DNA from: Girardinichthys multiradiatus
Lineage: Eukaryota; Chordata; Actinopteri; Cyprinodontiformes; Goodeidae
Assembly: GCF_021462225.1 (NCBI RefSeq)
Contig: NC_061800.1
Span: forward strand, 10,697,002 to 10,761,001
Direction of reading: 5' to 3'
Length of the DNA stretch: 64,000 bases
Shown: positions 50,443-60,929 of the stretch, piece after piece
How the letters are laid out: each line of letters starts with the position of its first letter
Position numbering within the stretch: the first letter of the stretch is position 1
Translations under genes and position numbers: made by a program
The notes under the pieces: model-generated
What the model was told of the DNA's origin: nothing
Databases searched by the model: none
What the model saw: only the letters and a program-made list of their open reading frames with translations

Positions 50443-53400
50443 GTGGGTTTCATGAGGGGTGTTTCCGGTGGCCATTGATCTTGAGGGGGTCGTGTAGAGG
50501 TATAAAGAATAAAAGTCCTAAATACAAGTTGTGGCAATGAAGCTTTCGCTTGTTTTCTTCATTAAAAGCAAAATGCTTGAAATCTTTACCAAAAGGTGAG
50601 TCACTGAATGAGATAGCAGTTAATTATTAAAACATTGCAATGCAAGTCTTAAGGTGTTTAGGGCACTTCACGCAAAATTTAACAGCATTTAAAATCCTAA
50701 AAGGGAGCACATCAAGGTTTCCCACCACCCATGAGAGCCATGACATAAAGCAGCAGTAGCATTTTTGGAGGCAACTGTGGCTCAGCGGGAAAAGTAGTCA
50801 TCTTGCAATCTGAAAGCTATGGGTCCAATTCCAGCTTCCTCCTACATGTTGATGTAAAAATCTCACACATTTAACTTTTCTTCGATTTTCAGATTGCAAA
50901 AATGAAGAACATACAGAAGACATGGGCCAGTGGGAGAAACATTTACAACATCATTGTATGGCAACCTAAAATAAATATGACGATATCAACACACAAACCT
51001 AAAACAAGGAAGTATAGCATTTTCTAACTACTTTTATTTAAAGTGATATTACATTGGAGTATGGAGCTAAATTGGGGCCATAAAGTTTGTTCAAACAAAA
51101 ACAATTTGAACCTGAAAAATAAAAGTTTGTTCAAAAGAAAACTATTTGAGCCTAAAAAATAAAAGTTTGTTCAAATGAAAAACATTTGAACCTGAAAAAT
51201 TATTTTGAACCTCCCCCCCCAAAAATTTGAAAACTGGAAAAAAAAGTTTTGCAACTGGAAAAAAACAAAAAACAGATGTGAAACTGGAACAGAAAAGTTC
51301 AAAACTACTTTTCAGATTAAAGTTTTTTTTTGGCTTCAAACTTTTGGCCCTGTTTTGGTGTGGGGGGCGGGGCCTCAGATCACGGGGGTGCGGAATTTCC
51401 TCGGTTTCCCTAAGATATTCGGAAAATACCGGCTCATTTTGCATCTGGTTTCACACCGTCGCTTAGTCTGGTGGTTCTTATGCTTGATGTTGAGAGCATG
51501 GGAAATCTCCAACACGGACTTAAAATGCTGTGCAAATCTGTCAAGATCATATTTTCTCCTCTGAGATGTGCGTCGTGTATTCACGTAAGCTGCTTCTATC
51601 GGTGAAGCATGTTATCTTTCAAAACCAATCACATATATATACATATAGAATATCGATGATTTATTACAGATATTTCCATTTCCCACAGCCCCTGAATGCA
51701 ATAGATGGGAATATGTTGTTCAGCCACTGTGTTGAGCTGTCAGTCATGATTCCACACCCCCGTGATCTGAGGCCCCCCATGCCAAAACAGGGCCAAAAGT
51801 TTGAAGCCACAAAAAAAATCTGCAAGTTTGAAGAAAAAACTTGAATCTGAAAAGTAGTCAGTCAGTCAGTCAGTCAGTCATTTTCTACCGCTTATTCCCT
51901 AGTGGGTCATGGGGGAGCTGGTGCCTATCTCCAGCAGTCTATGGGCGAGAGGCGGGGTACACCCTGGACAGGTTGCCAGTCCATCGCAGGGCAACAAACA
52001 ACCATGCACACACTCATTCATACACCTAAGGGCAATTTAAAGTGACCAATTAACCTAACAGGCATGTCTTTGGACATGACATGTCCAAAGACTTTTATGT
52101 CCCCAATTTAGCTCCATATTGTTGGTCCTAAAATAGTATTTTATTATGGTTAAGACAACATTGTCTGACATTTATTATTGATTCATATTATGAGAAAATG
52201 CGTTGACAGTTTAAATTAAAATCCTTTCATCCATCCCTGCTTACCTTTTCAAGGTCTGCTAATTTCAACTTCAGTCCCAAGTCGTAATATAAATTTAAAG
52301 CCAGTGTCAGTTAAAACACTAGTTTGTTTTAAAAGACTAGTAGAAGACTATAGTAAACTGTGTGAAAACACTCCCTTTGAATTTAATGGAAGGACCTATT
52401 GTAAATCATTTCCATTTTTGTGGTTCTGCTCTTTGTAGAACAACACTGAGTATATCAGGTTTATATTACTCTGTTAATTAGCTTGGCTATGGTTTCTGTT
52501 AGCTATCTTGCACTCTGATGCTTAACACACATGACAATCTAGCCTCTTAATATGTAAATTATTCTTTGTAAAAAAAAACAAAAAAAAAAACAGTAATGGG
52601 CAGCCCACCTTTTAGTTTCCATGCAAACAAGAGCCACGTGTGGAGGTGGTGCGCTGAAACAGAGAAGGGTGGGTGAAAGCAGCCAAAGAAAACTCTGCTT
52701 TCCTAAGAACTTTCTTTCACATTTTATCTAAAAAACTTTAAACTGTAGGAATGGTATAACAAGAAGTTTTGAGGTTTTGAAGCCATAACTTCTTAAAACT
52801 GAGGGTGTATTCAGACCAGGAAAGTCCTTTGGTCCACTTGTTTGGTCCGGACCAAAAGCGAACTTTATTTTTTTCATTTGGTGCGGTTTGTTTTCCCATT
52901 GTACTTTTTGCAAGTGAACTATTACTTGTAAACAAACGATCATTGTTCCCATTGGACAGGAATGATGGGGACAGGACAGAGCACAGTCCCGGAAATTTAG
53001 GAAAACAGCTGTAGACGTGCCGCACCTCTGTTCTGCATATTTGTGCCGTTATTAAAGCTGCAATATTATTATGAGAGTCAAGAGCAGCTCATTCAACACA
53101 GACTTTGAGACGTTCCATTAATAATTTTGGAACCGTACGCTTTTTGTAGTTGGTTCGGATTGGGGCTGGTTTATATTCAGACCATAAGCGAACCGCACCA
53201 GAGTCCGTTTGGAAGCGGACAGAGACCACCTCAAAAAGTGGGTCTCGGTCCAGTTGTTTGGTCCAGACCAGGGTTCACTTGAGTGTATTCACATCTGCAC
53301 AAAAGGTCCGGACCAAGGGGGGAAACGAACTCTGGTCCGTTTAAAGTGGACCAAAAGTGGCAAGTGTGAATACACCCTGAGATTTACCTTAATACTGTGT

Positions 53401-56400
53401 TGTGATTATGAATATGAATATATTATTTAATATTTATTATTAATACCTTAATATGTTATCAAATAATATTTCGGGTCTGTTAAGGATTGTCCTGTGAATA
53501 CCAGCCCAATAAGGCGATGGTATTAGGACAAAATAGAAAGGGTGAGCCAAGCTCTGACATTATTGAACAGCAAAACTCTGCACACACATGGAATGAATTC
53601 ACACAATTTCTTAAAATACAAGAATTTATTAACAAAAATAAGTCAACTCAAAGTCAAACACATTTCAATCAACAAACTCTTCACCATGCTAAAACAATCC
53701 AACTAAACTACCAAGCAGAATTAAAGAATAACGAAGACTAATGGGCTATGTACAATATAAACAAGTTGATTAAAGATGGTTGAAAACCATGACCAACAGA
53801 GTGATGCAATATTATCATCCAATATTTATGTTTGAGAACCAAGGATTATCTTGAAGAATCTGGAAGTGAAGTTAAGTTAGTCTTGGAACTAACATAAGCA
53901 ATAATTGCTATACCTTTAGACAACCATTCACAATGCAAGATCAGATAAAATATTATTTTAATAAAATAATATTTTAAAGAAGGATTTGCTGAATAAAACC
54001 AACCTTCTGGATGACTAATTCTCAACGATGTTTAATTAGCTGCCTTTATTTATTAAAATAATATTTAAAGAAATATTATCTTGAATAAGAACTAAATCTT
54101 TGAGAAATGGGGCTTAATGATGTTTACCGAGTTATCAAGTTTAGTAAAATAATATTTAGGGAAATATTATTTTACTAGATTGGAAACTAAAACCTTTTTG
54201 GGTAAATAATCTTTAGCAGGCAAGCACGTGTTCTTAGCTGGTAGCGGTTAAAGTTAACAAAAGGAGCTTATAGCTTATCATCAGAATCAAACACATACTT
54301 TTAAAATACCACTAATAAAAGGGGTTAAAATGCATAAGCGTGGATGGCACGTTATGGCCGATATTCTGTGTTTTAAATCACCCTTTAAATAAAGTTTGTC
54401 TTAACTTAAAGAAAACAAACACAGAACACATAAATTGAGCACATGTGCTGAGCAGATAATCTGCTAGCACTAAAATGGCTGAGTTTTCAACACAAACAAA
54501 ACCAAACTTCATAAAACAAAAAATGTTGAGATTATTTCATTCTAAACTACTTCTCTCTCCCCAAACCTAACCTCTTACATGAACCGTGCTGAGGAAAAGT
54601 TGTCCAGGGCAACGAAGTTGAAGAAAGCATCCACAGTGAACAAAGGGCTGACTGCAGCTAACCTCCAGAGTAGAGTAGAGTAGAGTCCCGCCCGATCCCG
54701 ACAACCCCCAACCCCCTACCTTTTCTTCAGGGCTCCGAGGCCGAGCGAGACTAGATTGACAGGTGCTGAAAGGCCGTAGTATGTTACGTAACGCGCGCGA
54801 GACGAAAAGTAGCTGAATAAGTAGACCAGGTTATGGTGTTTATTGGGCTGTTTCTAAAACGTTTTTTTTTTTTTTTTGACAATGGTGATAGTTAATCATT
54901 ACAATGTTAATTATTACTTATTTATATAGGATTTTTTAGTAATCTGAAAAACCTTAAGGCTGTGATGTGGTAGGTATACTTTGTCATATTGTGACAAGCT
55001 TCTGATGCGTTTTAACCTGCTTTAATAAACATAAAAAATATTTATTCGTTTCAATGTATTTATTAAATTATTTATTTGTTATATTTATTACAGAATTAAC
55101 AAGTACAGAAGACAAGAGTTTATTGGCGCTCTTCTGCCTCTTGTAACAAAACCCGCCCATATAAAAAGTTCAGGCTGTGAACTATTAAAATAAACTAGAA
55201 AATGTCGGAAGAAATTTAGACGGGCCTGCCTCTTGGTGCGTGCTTCTCGGACCGGAACTTGCTATTTAAAATTCATTGTCTATGCTATTATCAGTTAAAA
55301 AAAATTACTAGTAACTCTGGAAGACTGAGGCTTTTATTTTGAAATTTTCAGTAAGCCTTATTTTAAAAAGGGCCAACATAGTCCCATTTCCAACACTTGA
55401 TGAGTTCCAAAAATAGTATGAAGCCCAGTCTTGCAATGATCTCTAGTTTAAAATGTAAAGGCTTTTATTTTGTAGAGCATTTTTGTCTTATTTTGAAAGT
55501 CCAGCATGGTTGTCCTTTTAGGTCTGGGTTAGTTCCATTAGTTATATAGAACCTGTTTGCTATTTAAAAATCATTGTGTATGCTATTATAAGCTTAAAAA
55601 AATCATTAGTAAGTATGGAAGGTTGAGGCTATTATTTTGAAAGTTTCAGAAGGCCTTATTTCAAAGAACCCCCATAGTCATATTTCCTACACTGGGTGAG
55701 CTCCAACAGTAGTGTGAAGCCCAGTCCTCCAATTATTTATAATTTCAAATGTAAAGGCTTTTATTTTGTAGAGCATATTTTGTCTTATTTTGAAAATCTA
55801 GCAGCGTTGTCCTTTCAAGTTTGGGTTATTTCCATTAGTCATATAGAACCTGCTTGCTTGTCTAAAATCATTGTTTATGCTATTATCAGCTTTAAAAAAT
55901 CAGTACATATGGAAGGTTGATGTTCAGTGTGAAAAAAGGCTTTTAGTTTGTAGTGTATGTGTAGGTCTTATTTTGAAAGTCTAGTGTGGTTGTCAGCTAT
56001 GACTTACTTATTGTGAACACTCATGGAAGCTTCTGGCCTGAGCTCAGCCTCAGAGCCACTCTCTGTCAGAGGTTACTTAAGTTCACTGGCAGCTGTGTTC
56101 TGTTGCTATGGTAATTAATGAGCGCCCAACAGCTGCTGTTTCTCACTCACGCAGCACCACACTTTGTGTCTCATCATGGCCTAGGCTTTTAACATGGAGG
56201 CCCTTGCTCCCGAACTACTGCCCATAACTCGGAAACCGTAGGGCCTATTGACGTTATTCTTGGACTGTTTTTATCAGAACGGACAGGGGAACATTAATAT
56301 TCATCCTTTTTTGTTGAAAATATAGTAATAAAGACACAACACTAGGTGAAAAGAGAGGGAAAATGGAGAAAAAGACAAAAATGCCTGTACATGCTCCCGA

Positions 56401-58366
56401 ACAAAGTCTAATATCTCGGAAACCGTACATGGTATTTGAAAGATTTTTGAACTGTGGGCGAAAGCCATCCCTCGTCCCCGATCATGGAGATTTCCATAGC
56501 TCTACGTCATTCACAGTATAAAATAGGAAGATGGGAAGAAATGGTGTCACTCATGGATTACTGGTCAAACTCATTGAAAATACATGGGAGAAGGCCTACA
56601 GAATTCTACACTTAGAACAATTTTAAAGATGTGTGAAGATTGTGTGAAAGCAGAGGCCCGGCCCTACAACCTGACCGAAAATAGTGACTTTAGATCAAAA
56701 TTTGTGGCCGTGAGGGCGAGTTAAAAATCATTTTTCCTGAAAAAATCCTCGCTTTCTACACTCTAGTAACTGCCATCTCCACTGTAGAAATGGGATTTTC
56801 TCGCAAACTTTGTGTCTCTTGGAGTCTAATTTTAGAGAAACCGTAGCAGTTATCAACAAACCATTTTCATTTCTGAAGAGCCGGCGGATTTCTCTACAAA
56901 CTGAACGTCAAACTGTGTTTCTAGGTGAAAGTATGGTGATACAGCAGAGCCTCAAAAACAGTGAATTTTGAGGATTCCTTCTGCCCCTGACTCCATTCAT
57001 TGCTATGGGATTTTGGGGGGTGGTTTTTGGTTAATTACGTCGCCATGGTAACTCGAAACGCCAATAAAAGTAATAGCACACTTCCCGAGACCGAGCCGGA
57101 TGTTTTGATATATATATTGAGGGGCTGCGTGCTACGGTTCGGGCCGCATTAATCTGGACGGAAAAATAATAATAAAAGAGTCCAGTTTAGAGGTGAATAG
57201 TAATAGGTGCCTCCGTGCATTGCATGGGGCATTGAATGCATTGCTATGGCAGGCCCCAATTATAAGGGTGAACCTGAAAAAAATAAAGAGGCTATAACGA
57301 ATTTGTCACACAGTTTGATCTGTAGACCTCAGAGAGAAAAGTCAAGTAACGCTTGTACCTTAATTACCCCCGTTTATGACTGAATACCGGATACACAAAC
57401 AGCAATTCATTCCTTCTTAACTTAGTGCATATGATCGCGTGATTGTATGACACTCTTGGATCCAGTTTGAAGAGTTATGTCTGTTTGCCTGCAAAGAGAC
57501 ATTAGCGCGCTGTGTCCCTCCATCCAGTTCCTCTGGGGACCTACTGGAAGAAGTCAATTTGTTGCGAAATGGGGTTTTTATTCGGACGGTGGCATCACGG
57601 GAAGTCCGCTGTTATTCTTGCAATTTGTTTTGAAAGTTCCAGAAAAGTTTGTAGTGGCCTTTCACCCATGGCTGTGGTCCCAACAACTGGCAATTGGTCC
57701 ATACAGAAAGACTGCACCTTGGGGGGGAAAAAAACAGGACATGATAGCAAGCAGGCTATTTTTGGAATTTGGGGAATTTTTTTCCAATGTCAAATGACAT
57801 CTTGTAAAAGACAAAGCTACAGAGTCTGCTAATTTTTCAGTAAAGCTGGACATTGCACCTCTTCTCTGTGTCTCTCGTAGACTGCTTCGGCCACGGTTTC
57901 AGCACTCGTTCAGGTGGAGTTTCCTACATCCCAACTCTATCCTCATTAAATCTGTTCAGCAGCAGTAAGAGGAGGGACCCCGGGGCCGTGGTGGCAGAAA
58001 ACAGACGCCGACTGGCCCTCCATTCTGGCTTCCATCCTCTTCCTCTACGTCTGGTCAAGGTATGTTGTTGGAAAAACGTCTGTGGCCCATTACAGCAAAC
58101 AATAAACAGGTGTCCTGATGAAACCGGCTTCCTGCAGGTGAACCATGCCAGTGCCGTGTGGGTTTTGGGGAAACCCGAACCAGAAAGCTACGACTCCATG
58201 GTGACCAACCAGAGGGGGGTTGTTCTGGCAGCTCCAGGTGCAGATTGCATGCCCATCCTGTTTGCTGATCCAGTAAAGAAGGTCATTGGTGCCGCTCATG
58301 CAGGTAAATAATTCACTGGGACATCTGCAAGCTCTTCTTTTTATATGGGGTTTATTTTGAAGGTTC

Positions 58367-58464
<98 letters not shown>

Positions 58465-60912
58465 GTTAAAAAAGTTTTAGATGCACTTTTTCACTTAATG
58501 GGTCTCTTTATGACTATTTACATTGTACATTCTCACCAAAGGCAACAAAACTGTTAATGAATACACATGGAATTATGTAGTAAATAAAAAGTGTGAAATA
58601 AATTTTTTTTTTTTATATTTTAGATTCTTCCAAATAGTCACCCTTTCTTTTGTTGACTTCTTTGCTCTCTTAACATTTTCTCCATGAGCTTCATGAGGTG
58701 GTCACCTGAAAGACGTTAATTGAGAGACAGCTAGAGGTTAATATTTCAGCCATCACAGCAAAGGGCAGCTACTTTAAGGAATCTAAAGTATAAAATATAT
58801 TTAAAGTTCTTTTACAATTTTTTGTTCGCTACATAATTCAATATGTGTTCAATAACTGCTTTGATGCCTTCAGTGAGAATCTACGTACAATGAGTCATGA
58901 ACATAAAAAAAACCATTAAATTCAATGAAAAAGATACCCCCCCACACACAGAAGCCTCAATGTCTACATGCAACTTAACCCTTAGAGGTGGGCGCAGGCA
59001 CCAAAGGTGAGGTTAATAAAATACACTCCCCTATGGATGCTATTAACCGTGCCCACCCCTCTAAGGCCCTACATGTGCATGTCACGAAAATGTTATAAGT
59101 GTCTCTAAGTTGTACGGGGTGGGCCATTTATATGGATACACCTTAATAAAATGGGAATGGTTGGTCATATTAACTTCCTGTTTGTGGCACATTAGTATAT
59201 GTGGGGGGGTAACTTTTCAAGATGGGTGGTGGCCATGGCGGCCATTTTGAAGTCGGCCATTTTGAATCCAACTTTTGTTTTTTCAATAGGAAGAGGGTCA
59301 TGTGACACATCAAAGTTATTTACAAGTTTCTGACCACTTATAAAATATGTTCAATGTGCTGTGTTGGATTGTTAATTGGATTGTCAATGCAACCCTCTTC
59401 TCCCACTCTTCACATGCTGATAGCAACACCGCAGGAGAAATGTTAGCACAGGCTTCCAATATCCGTAGTCTCAGGTGCTGCACATCTCGTATCTTCACAG
59501 CATAGACAATTGCCTTCAGATGACCCCAAAGATAAAAGTCTAAGGGGGTCAGATCGGGAGACCTTGGGGGCCATTCAACTGGCCCACGACGACCAATCCA
59601 CTTTCCAGGAAACTGTTCATCTAGGAATGCTCGGACCTGACACCCATATTGTGGTGGTGCACCATCTTGCTGGAAAAACTCAGGGAACGTGCCGGCTTCA
59701 GTGCATAAAGAGGGAAACACATCATCATGTAGCAATTTTGCATATCCAGTGGCCTTGAGGTTTCCATTGATGAAGAATGGCCCCGCTATATTTGTTAACC
59801 TCGGCAACATGTCAATGGCTGTAAACAAAGAGAAACTTGTAAATAACTCATGAAAGAATAAAGTTATGTTAAAACCAAGCACACCATTGTTTTTCTTGTG
59901 AAATTCCCAATAGGTTTGATGTGTCACATGACCCGCTTCCTATTGAAAAAACAAAAGTTGGATTCGAAATGGCTGACTTCAAAATGGCTGCCATGGCCAC
60001 CACCTATCTTGAAAAGTTTCCCCCCTCACATATACTAATGTGCCACAAACAGGAAGTTAATATGACCAATCATTCCCATTTTAAGGTGTATCCATATAAA
60101 TGGCCCACCCTGTACATTAAAATTGGACTTTTATTTCTAAGACTACATTGTCATTACTCATCACTGACTAATTCATGTTATTTCAGCTTGTTCCATTCCC
60201 TGTTTTAGTCTGTTTTAACATCCAATTGTTCATTTGATGTATAAATCTTTGTGTCCTGTTGACTCCCAGGTTGGAGAGGGACAGTGATGGGCGTGGCCAC
60301 AGCAACTGTGGATGCCATGGTGACAAATTTTGGTTGTCGGCACAGCGACATCGTGGTGGCGGTTGGGCCATCTGTGGGGGCGTGCTGCTTCACGCTAGAC
60401 AAAGAGCAGGCAGCAGACTTTATTACCCTACATCCAGACTGTGTACCTGATCCAGAGTCAGCAAAACCACATGTGGACATCCGCCTCGCAAACAGGTACA
60501 AATCAGAAAAAGAACATATTGTAGGACATGATGTACAATCAGGGGTTATAGTGTGAAGATCCACATGGTGAGGGAGATTTGACCAAAACATAAAAACACA
60601 GATGTAGAAATTATTTTTAAAGTATGTAAAATTTTAAAAGACATGCATAACCTGAAAACCTAAACTCACTGAAGATCACTGTTCACTTTCAGAGTTCTCC
60701 TTCAGCAATGTGGCATCCTTCCAGACCACATCCATGACAACATGGTGATGGACCGGCCCTCTGTGACGCCCTGTACCTCCTGTAACCCAGAGGACTTCTT
60801 CTCCCACGTCAGAGATGGAGTCAACTTTGGCACCCAAGTGGGCTTCCTGTGGATGACTGTAGAACAAGGCGGAGCTCCAGGGAGCCAAACAGGTCGAGAG
60901 GAGGGATTATAG
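49971..60912 (+). CDS. lacc1: LACC1 (FAMIN), five coding exons
   Basis: Exons 49971-50442, 57881-58059, 58138-58303, 60270-60495 and 60693-60912 join to 1,263 nt, 420 residues; the human protein has 430. Every intron has GT-AG ends, with phases 1, 0, 1 and 2. Residues 1-150 are the variable N-terminal part. From about residue 155 comes the laccase-type (YfiH/DUF152) domain, with [85 protein letters not shown]. The conserved His, Cys and His are H220, C254 and H271. From family knowledge, LACC1 is a macrophage purine-nucleoside enzyme (deaminase and phosphorylase activities) that supports inflammatory metabolism. The start is fixed by an in-frame TGA at 49965. Confidence 0.95.
50752..50860 (+). 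repeat. tRNA-like SINE head
   Basis: TGTGGCTCAGCGGGAAAAGT resembles an A box and GGGTCCAATTCCAGC resembles a B box, about 50 bp apart. No cloverleaf could be drawn, so it is repeat-derived and not a tRNA gene. It is related to the end of the repeat at 39147-39415. Confidence 0.5.
51062..52116. mobile_element. Inverted-repeat element, unclassified
   Basis: The outer ends are TGGAGCTAAATTGGGG on the left and its complement on the right, with TA on either side (51060-51061, 52117-52118). Inner arms, 51306-51400 and about 51740-51855, carry CTACTTTTCAGATT, GGCTTCAAACTTTTGGCCCT and CCTCAGATCACGGGGGTG and their complements. Near the left end are three tandem units of about 41 bp around AAGTTTGTTCAAA (51083-51200). 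A copy of the teleost dispersed repeat (51868-52078) has inserted in the right arm. No transposase is encoded. Confidence 0.75.
51868..52078 (+). repeat. Teleost dispersed repeat (copy 5)
   Basis: Has GGCGGGGTACACCCTGGACA, GGTTGCCAGTCCATCGCAGG and AGTGACCAATTAACCTAACA. It is preceded by an AGTC run (about 51857-51880) and lies within the right arm of the inverted-repeat element. Confidence 0.85.
52280..52580 (+). repeat. Dispersed repeat, family B copy 2
   Basis: Colinear with 30850-31160: AAATTTAAAGCCAGTGTCAG, CTGCTCTTTGTAGA, then GGTTTCTGTTAGCTAT and ATCTAGCCTCTTAAT. Confidence 0.6.
52800..53381. mobile_element. MITE with GGTCCGGACC sub-repeats
   Basis: The terminal inverted repeats share the core AGGGTGTATTC: GAGGGTGTATTCAGACC on the left and GTGTGAATACACCCTGAG on the right. 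The interior repeats palindromic words such as TTGGTCCGGACCAAA (52843) and AGGTCCGGACCAAG (53308), and the degenerate GGTCCAGACCAGG. It has no coding sequence. The superfamily is unclear. Confidence 0.7.
53385..54800. other. AT-rich interval, possible LTR-type remnant
   Basis: Contains three AT hairpins (53946-54177). An AATGTA/AATAAA-poor stretch leads to a short GC-rich patch (54670-54760) with tandem GAGTA units and CCCCAACCCCC. It could be part of an old LTR element or a separate repeat. I found no coding region or paired ends to decide, and no viral gene. Confidence 0.3.
53946..54177. repeat. Three AT hairpins with one core
   Basis: Perfect inverted repeats at 53946-53976 (14-bp arms), 54058-54079 (9-bp arms) and 54142-54177 (16-bp arms TAGTAAAATAATATTT, loop AGGG). 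All three share the core AATAATATTT paired with AAATATTATT. Confidence 0.85.
55255..55990. repeat. Three-unit tandem repeat, about 298 bp each
   Basis: Unit starts are marked by (G)AAC(T/C)TG..TTGC then AAAATTCATTG..TATGCTATTAT at about 55255, 55550 and 55850. Other colinear words in the first two units are AGGCTTTTATTTTG-type segments and CAGTCTTGC/CAGTCCTCC. The third unit is truncated. The units are similar but diverged. Confidence 0.75.
56000..57290 (+). repeat. Unclassified dispersed-looking element
   Basis: GC-balanced block ending with GCTACGGTTCGGGCCGCATT, then AATCTGGACGG and the tail AAAAATAATAATAAAAG, followed by GGTGCCTCCGTGCATTGCAT and CAGGCCCCAATTATAA. The word CTCGGAAACCGTA appears at about 56228 and 56417, and a variant (GAGAAACCGTAG) at about 56834. 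I recall similar sequences from other fish, but not a family name. It has no reading frame of note. Confidence 0.4.
57291..57880 (+). other. End of LACC1 intron 1
   Basis: No feature is seen except the exon 2 acceptor (TCTCTCGTAG|AC) at 57880. Overlapping 106-codon frames at 57477-57832 are not protein-like. Confidence 0.5.
57881..58059 (+). CDS. lacc1: LACC1 exon 2
   Basis: Completes Asp158 and codes to K217. It has [20 protein letters not shown] and [11 protein letters not shown]. The donor is AAG|GTATGT. Confidence 0.94.
58138..58303 (+). CDS. lacc1: LACC1 exon 3
   Basis: Codes for residues 218-272 plus one base. It contains H220 (VNHASAVW), C254 (GADCMPIL) and H271 (AHAG), the putative catalytic residues. 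The preceding intron 2 is only 78 bp (58060-58137). Donor GCAG|GTAAAT. Confidence 0.95.
58367..58464. repeat. (CTAT)n microsatellite
   Basis: About 24 uninterrupted CTAT units. Confidence 0.98.
58466..58930. mobile_element. Tc1-related MITE (copy B)
   Basis: Colinear with copy A at 21565-22074: AAAAGTTTTAGATGCACTTT, TCTCACCAAAGGCA, CATAATTCAATATGTGTTCA, and GCCTTCAGTGAGAATCTACG. It is more decayed and its left end is eroded by the microsatellite. Confidence 0.75.
59115..60112 (-). mobile_element. Tc1/mariner-superfamily element with DD41D spacing, internally deleted
   Basis: TA flanks at 59113-59114 and 60113-60114. The terminal repeats begin C(A/G)GGGTGGGCCATTTATA on both ends and extend about 195 bp, through GGTCATATTAACTTCCTGTT and a GCCATTTTGAA-rich part. 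The element is about 1.0 kb, with only the C-terminal half of a transposase. Confidence 0.85.
59316..59927 (-). pseudogene. DD41D-type transposase, C-terminal half
   Basis: The recognisable region is about 130 residues of this 203-codon frame. It has [15 protein letters not shown], the second Asp in FFQQDGAPP, then [20 protein letters not shown] and the third carboxylate Asp in PLDFYLWG. I counted 41 residues between the two Asp. This matches the DD41D group of the IS630-Tc1-mariner superfamily (rosa/Visitor-type). The first Asp and the DNA-binding part are missing, with intron-like unrelated residues before AGPFF, so this copy cannot transpose itself. Long termini could still be mobilised by a full enzyme elsewhere. 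Confidence 0.85.
60270..60495 (+). CDS. lacc1: LACC1 exon 4
   Basis: Codes from Gly273 to the second base of codon 348. It has [17 protein letters not shown] and [19 protein letters not shown]. Donor AACAG|GTACAA. Confidence 0.94.
60693..60912 (+). CDS. lacc1: LACC1 exon 5 (last)
   Basis: Completes Arg348 and ends at TAG 60910-60912. It has [19 protein letters not shown] and [20 protein letters not shown]. The final [14 protein letters not shown] tail extends beyond the human end. The intron before it is 197 bp and ends TTTCAG. Confidence 0.93.
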
Positions 60913-60920
60913 CACACGAA

Positions 60921-60926
60921 AATAAA
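60921..60926 (+). terminator. Candidate LACC1 polyadenylation signal
   Basis: AATAAA only 8 nt after the stop codon. Use of this signal would give a very short 3' UTR, so a more distal site is also possible. Confidence 0.4.
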
Positions 60927-60929
60927 CGA

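Larger units (their letters stand above)
50443..57880 (+). other. LACC1 intron 1 (7.4 kb)
   Basis: Phase 1. It is filled largely by repeats, listed separately: a tRNA-like head (50752-50860), an inverted-repeat element with a nested dispersed repeat (51062-52116), family B copy 2 (52280-52580), a MITE (52800-53381), AT hairpins (53946-54177), a three-unit 298-bp tandem repeat (55255-55990) and an unclassified element (56000-57290). I saw no exon inside it. Confidence 0.8.
58304..60269 (+). other. LACC1 intron 3 (2.0 kb)
   Basis: Phase 1. It holds a (CTAT)n run, a MITE copy, a short inverted repeat at 58980-59066 (CCTTAGAGGTGGGCGCAGG and a near-complement) and an element with DD41D spacing. 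Acceptor CTCCCAG|GT. Confidence 0.85.
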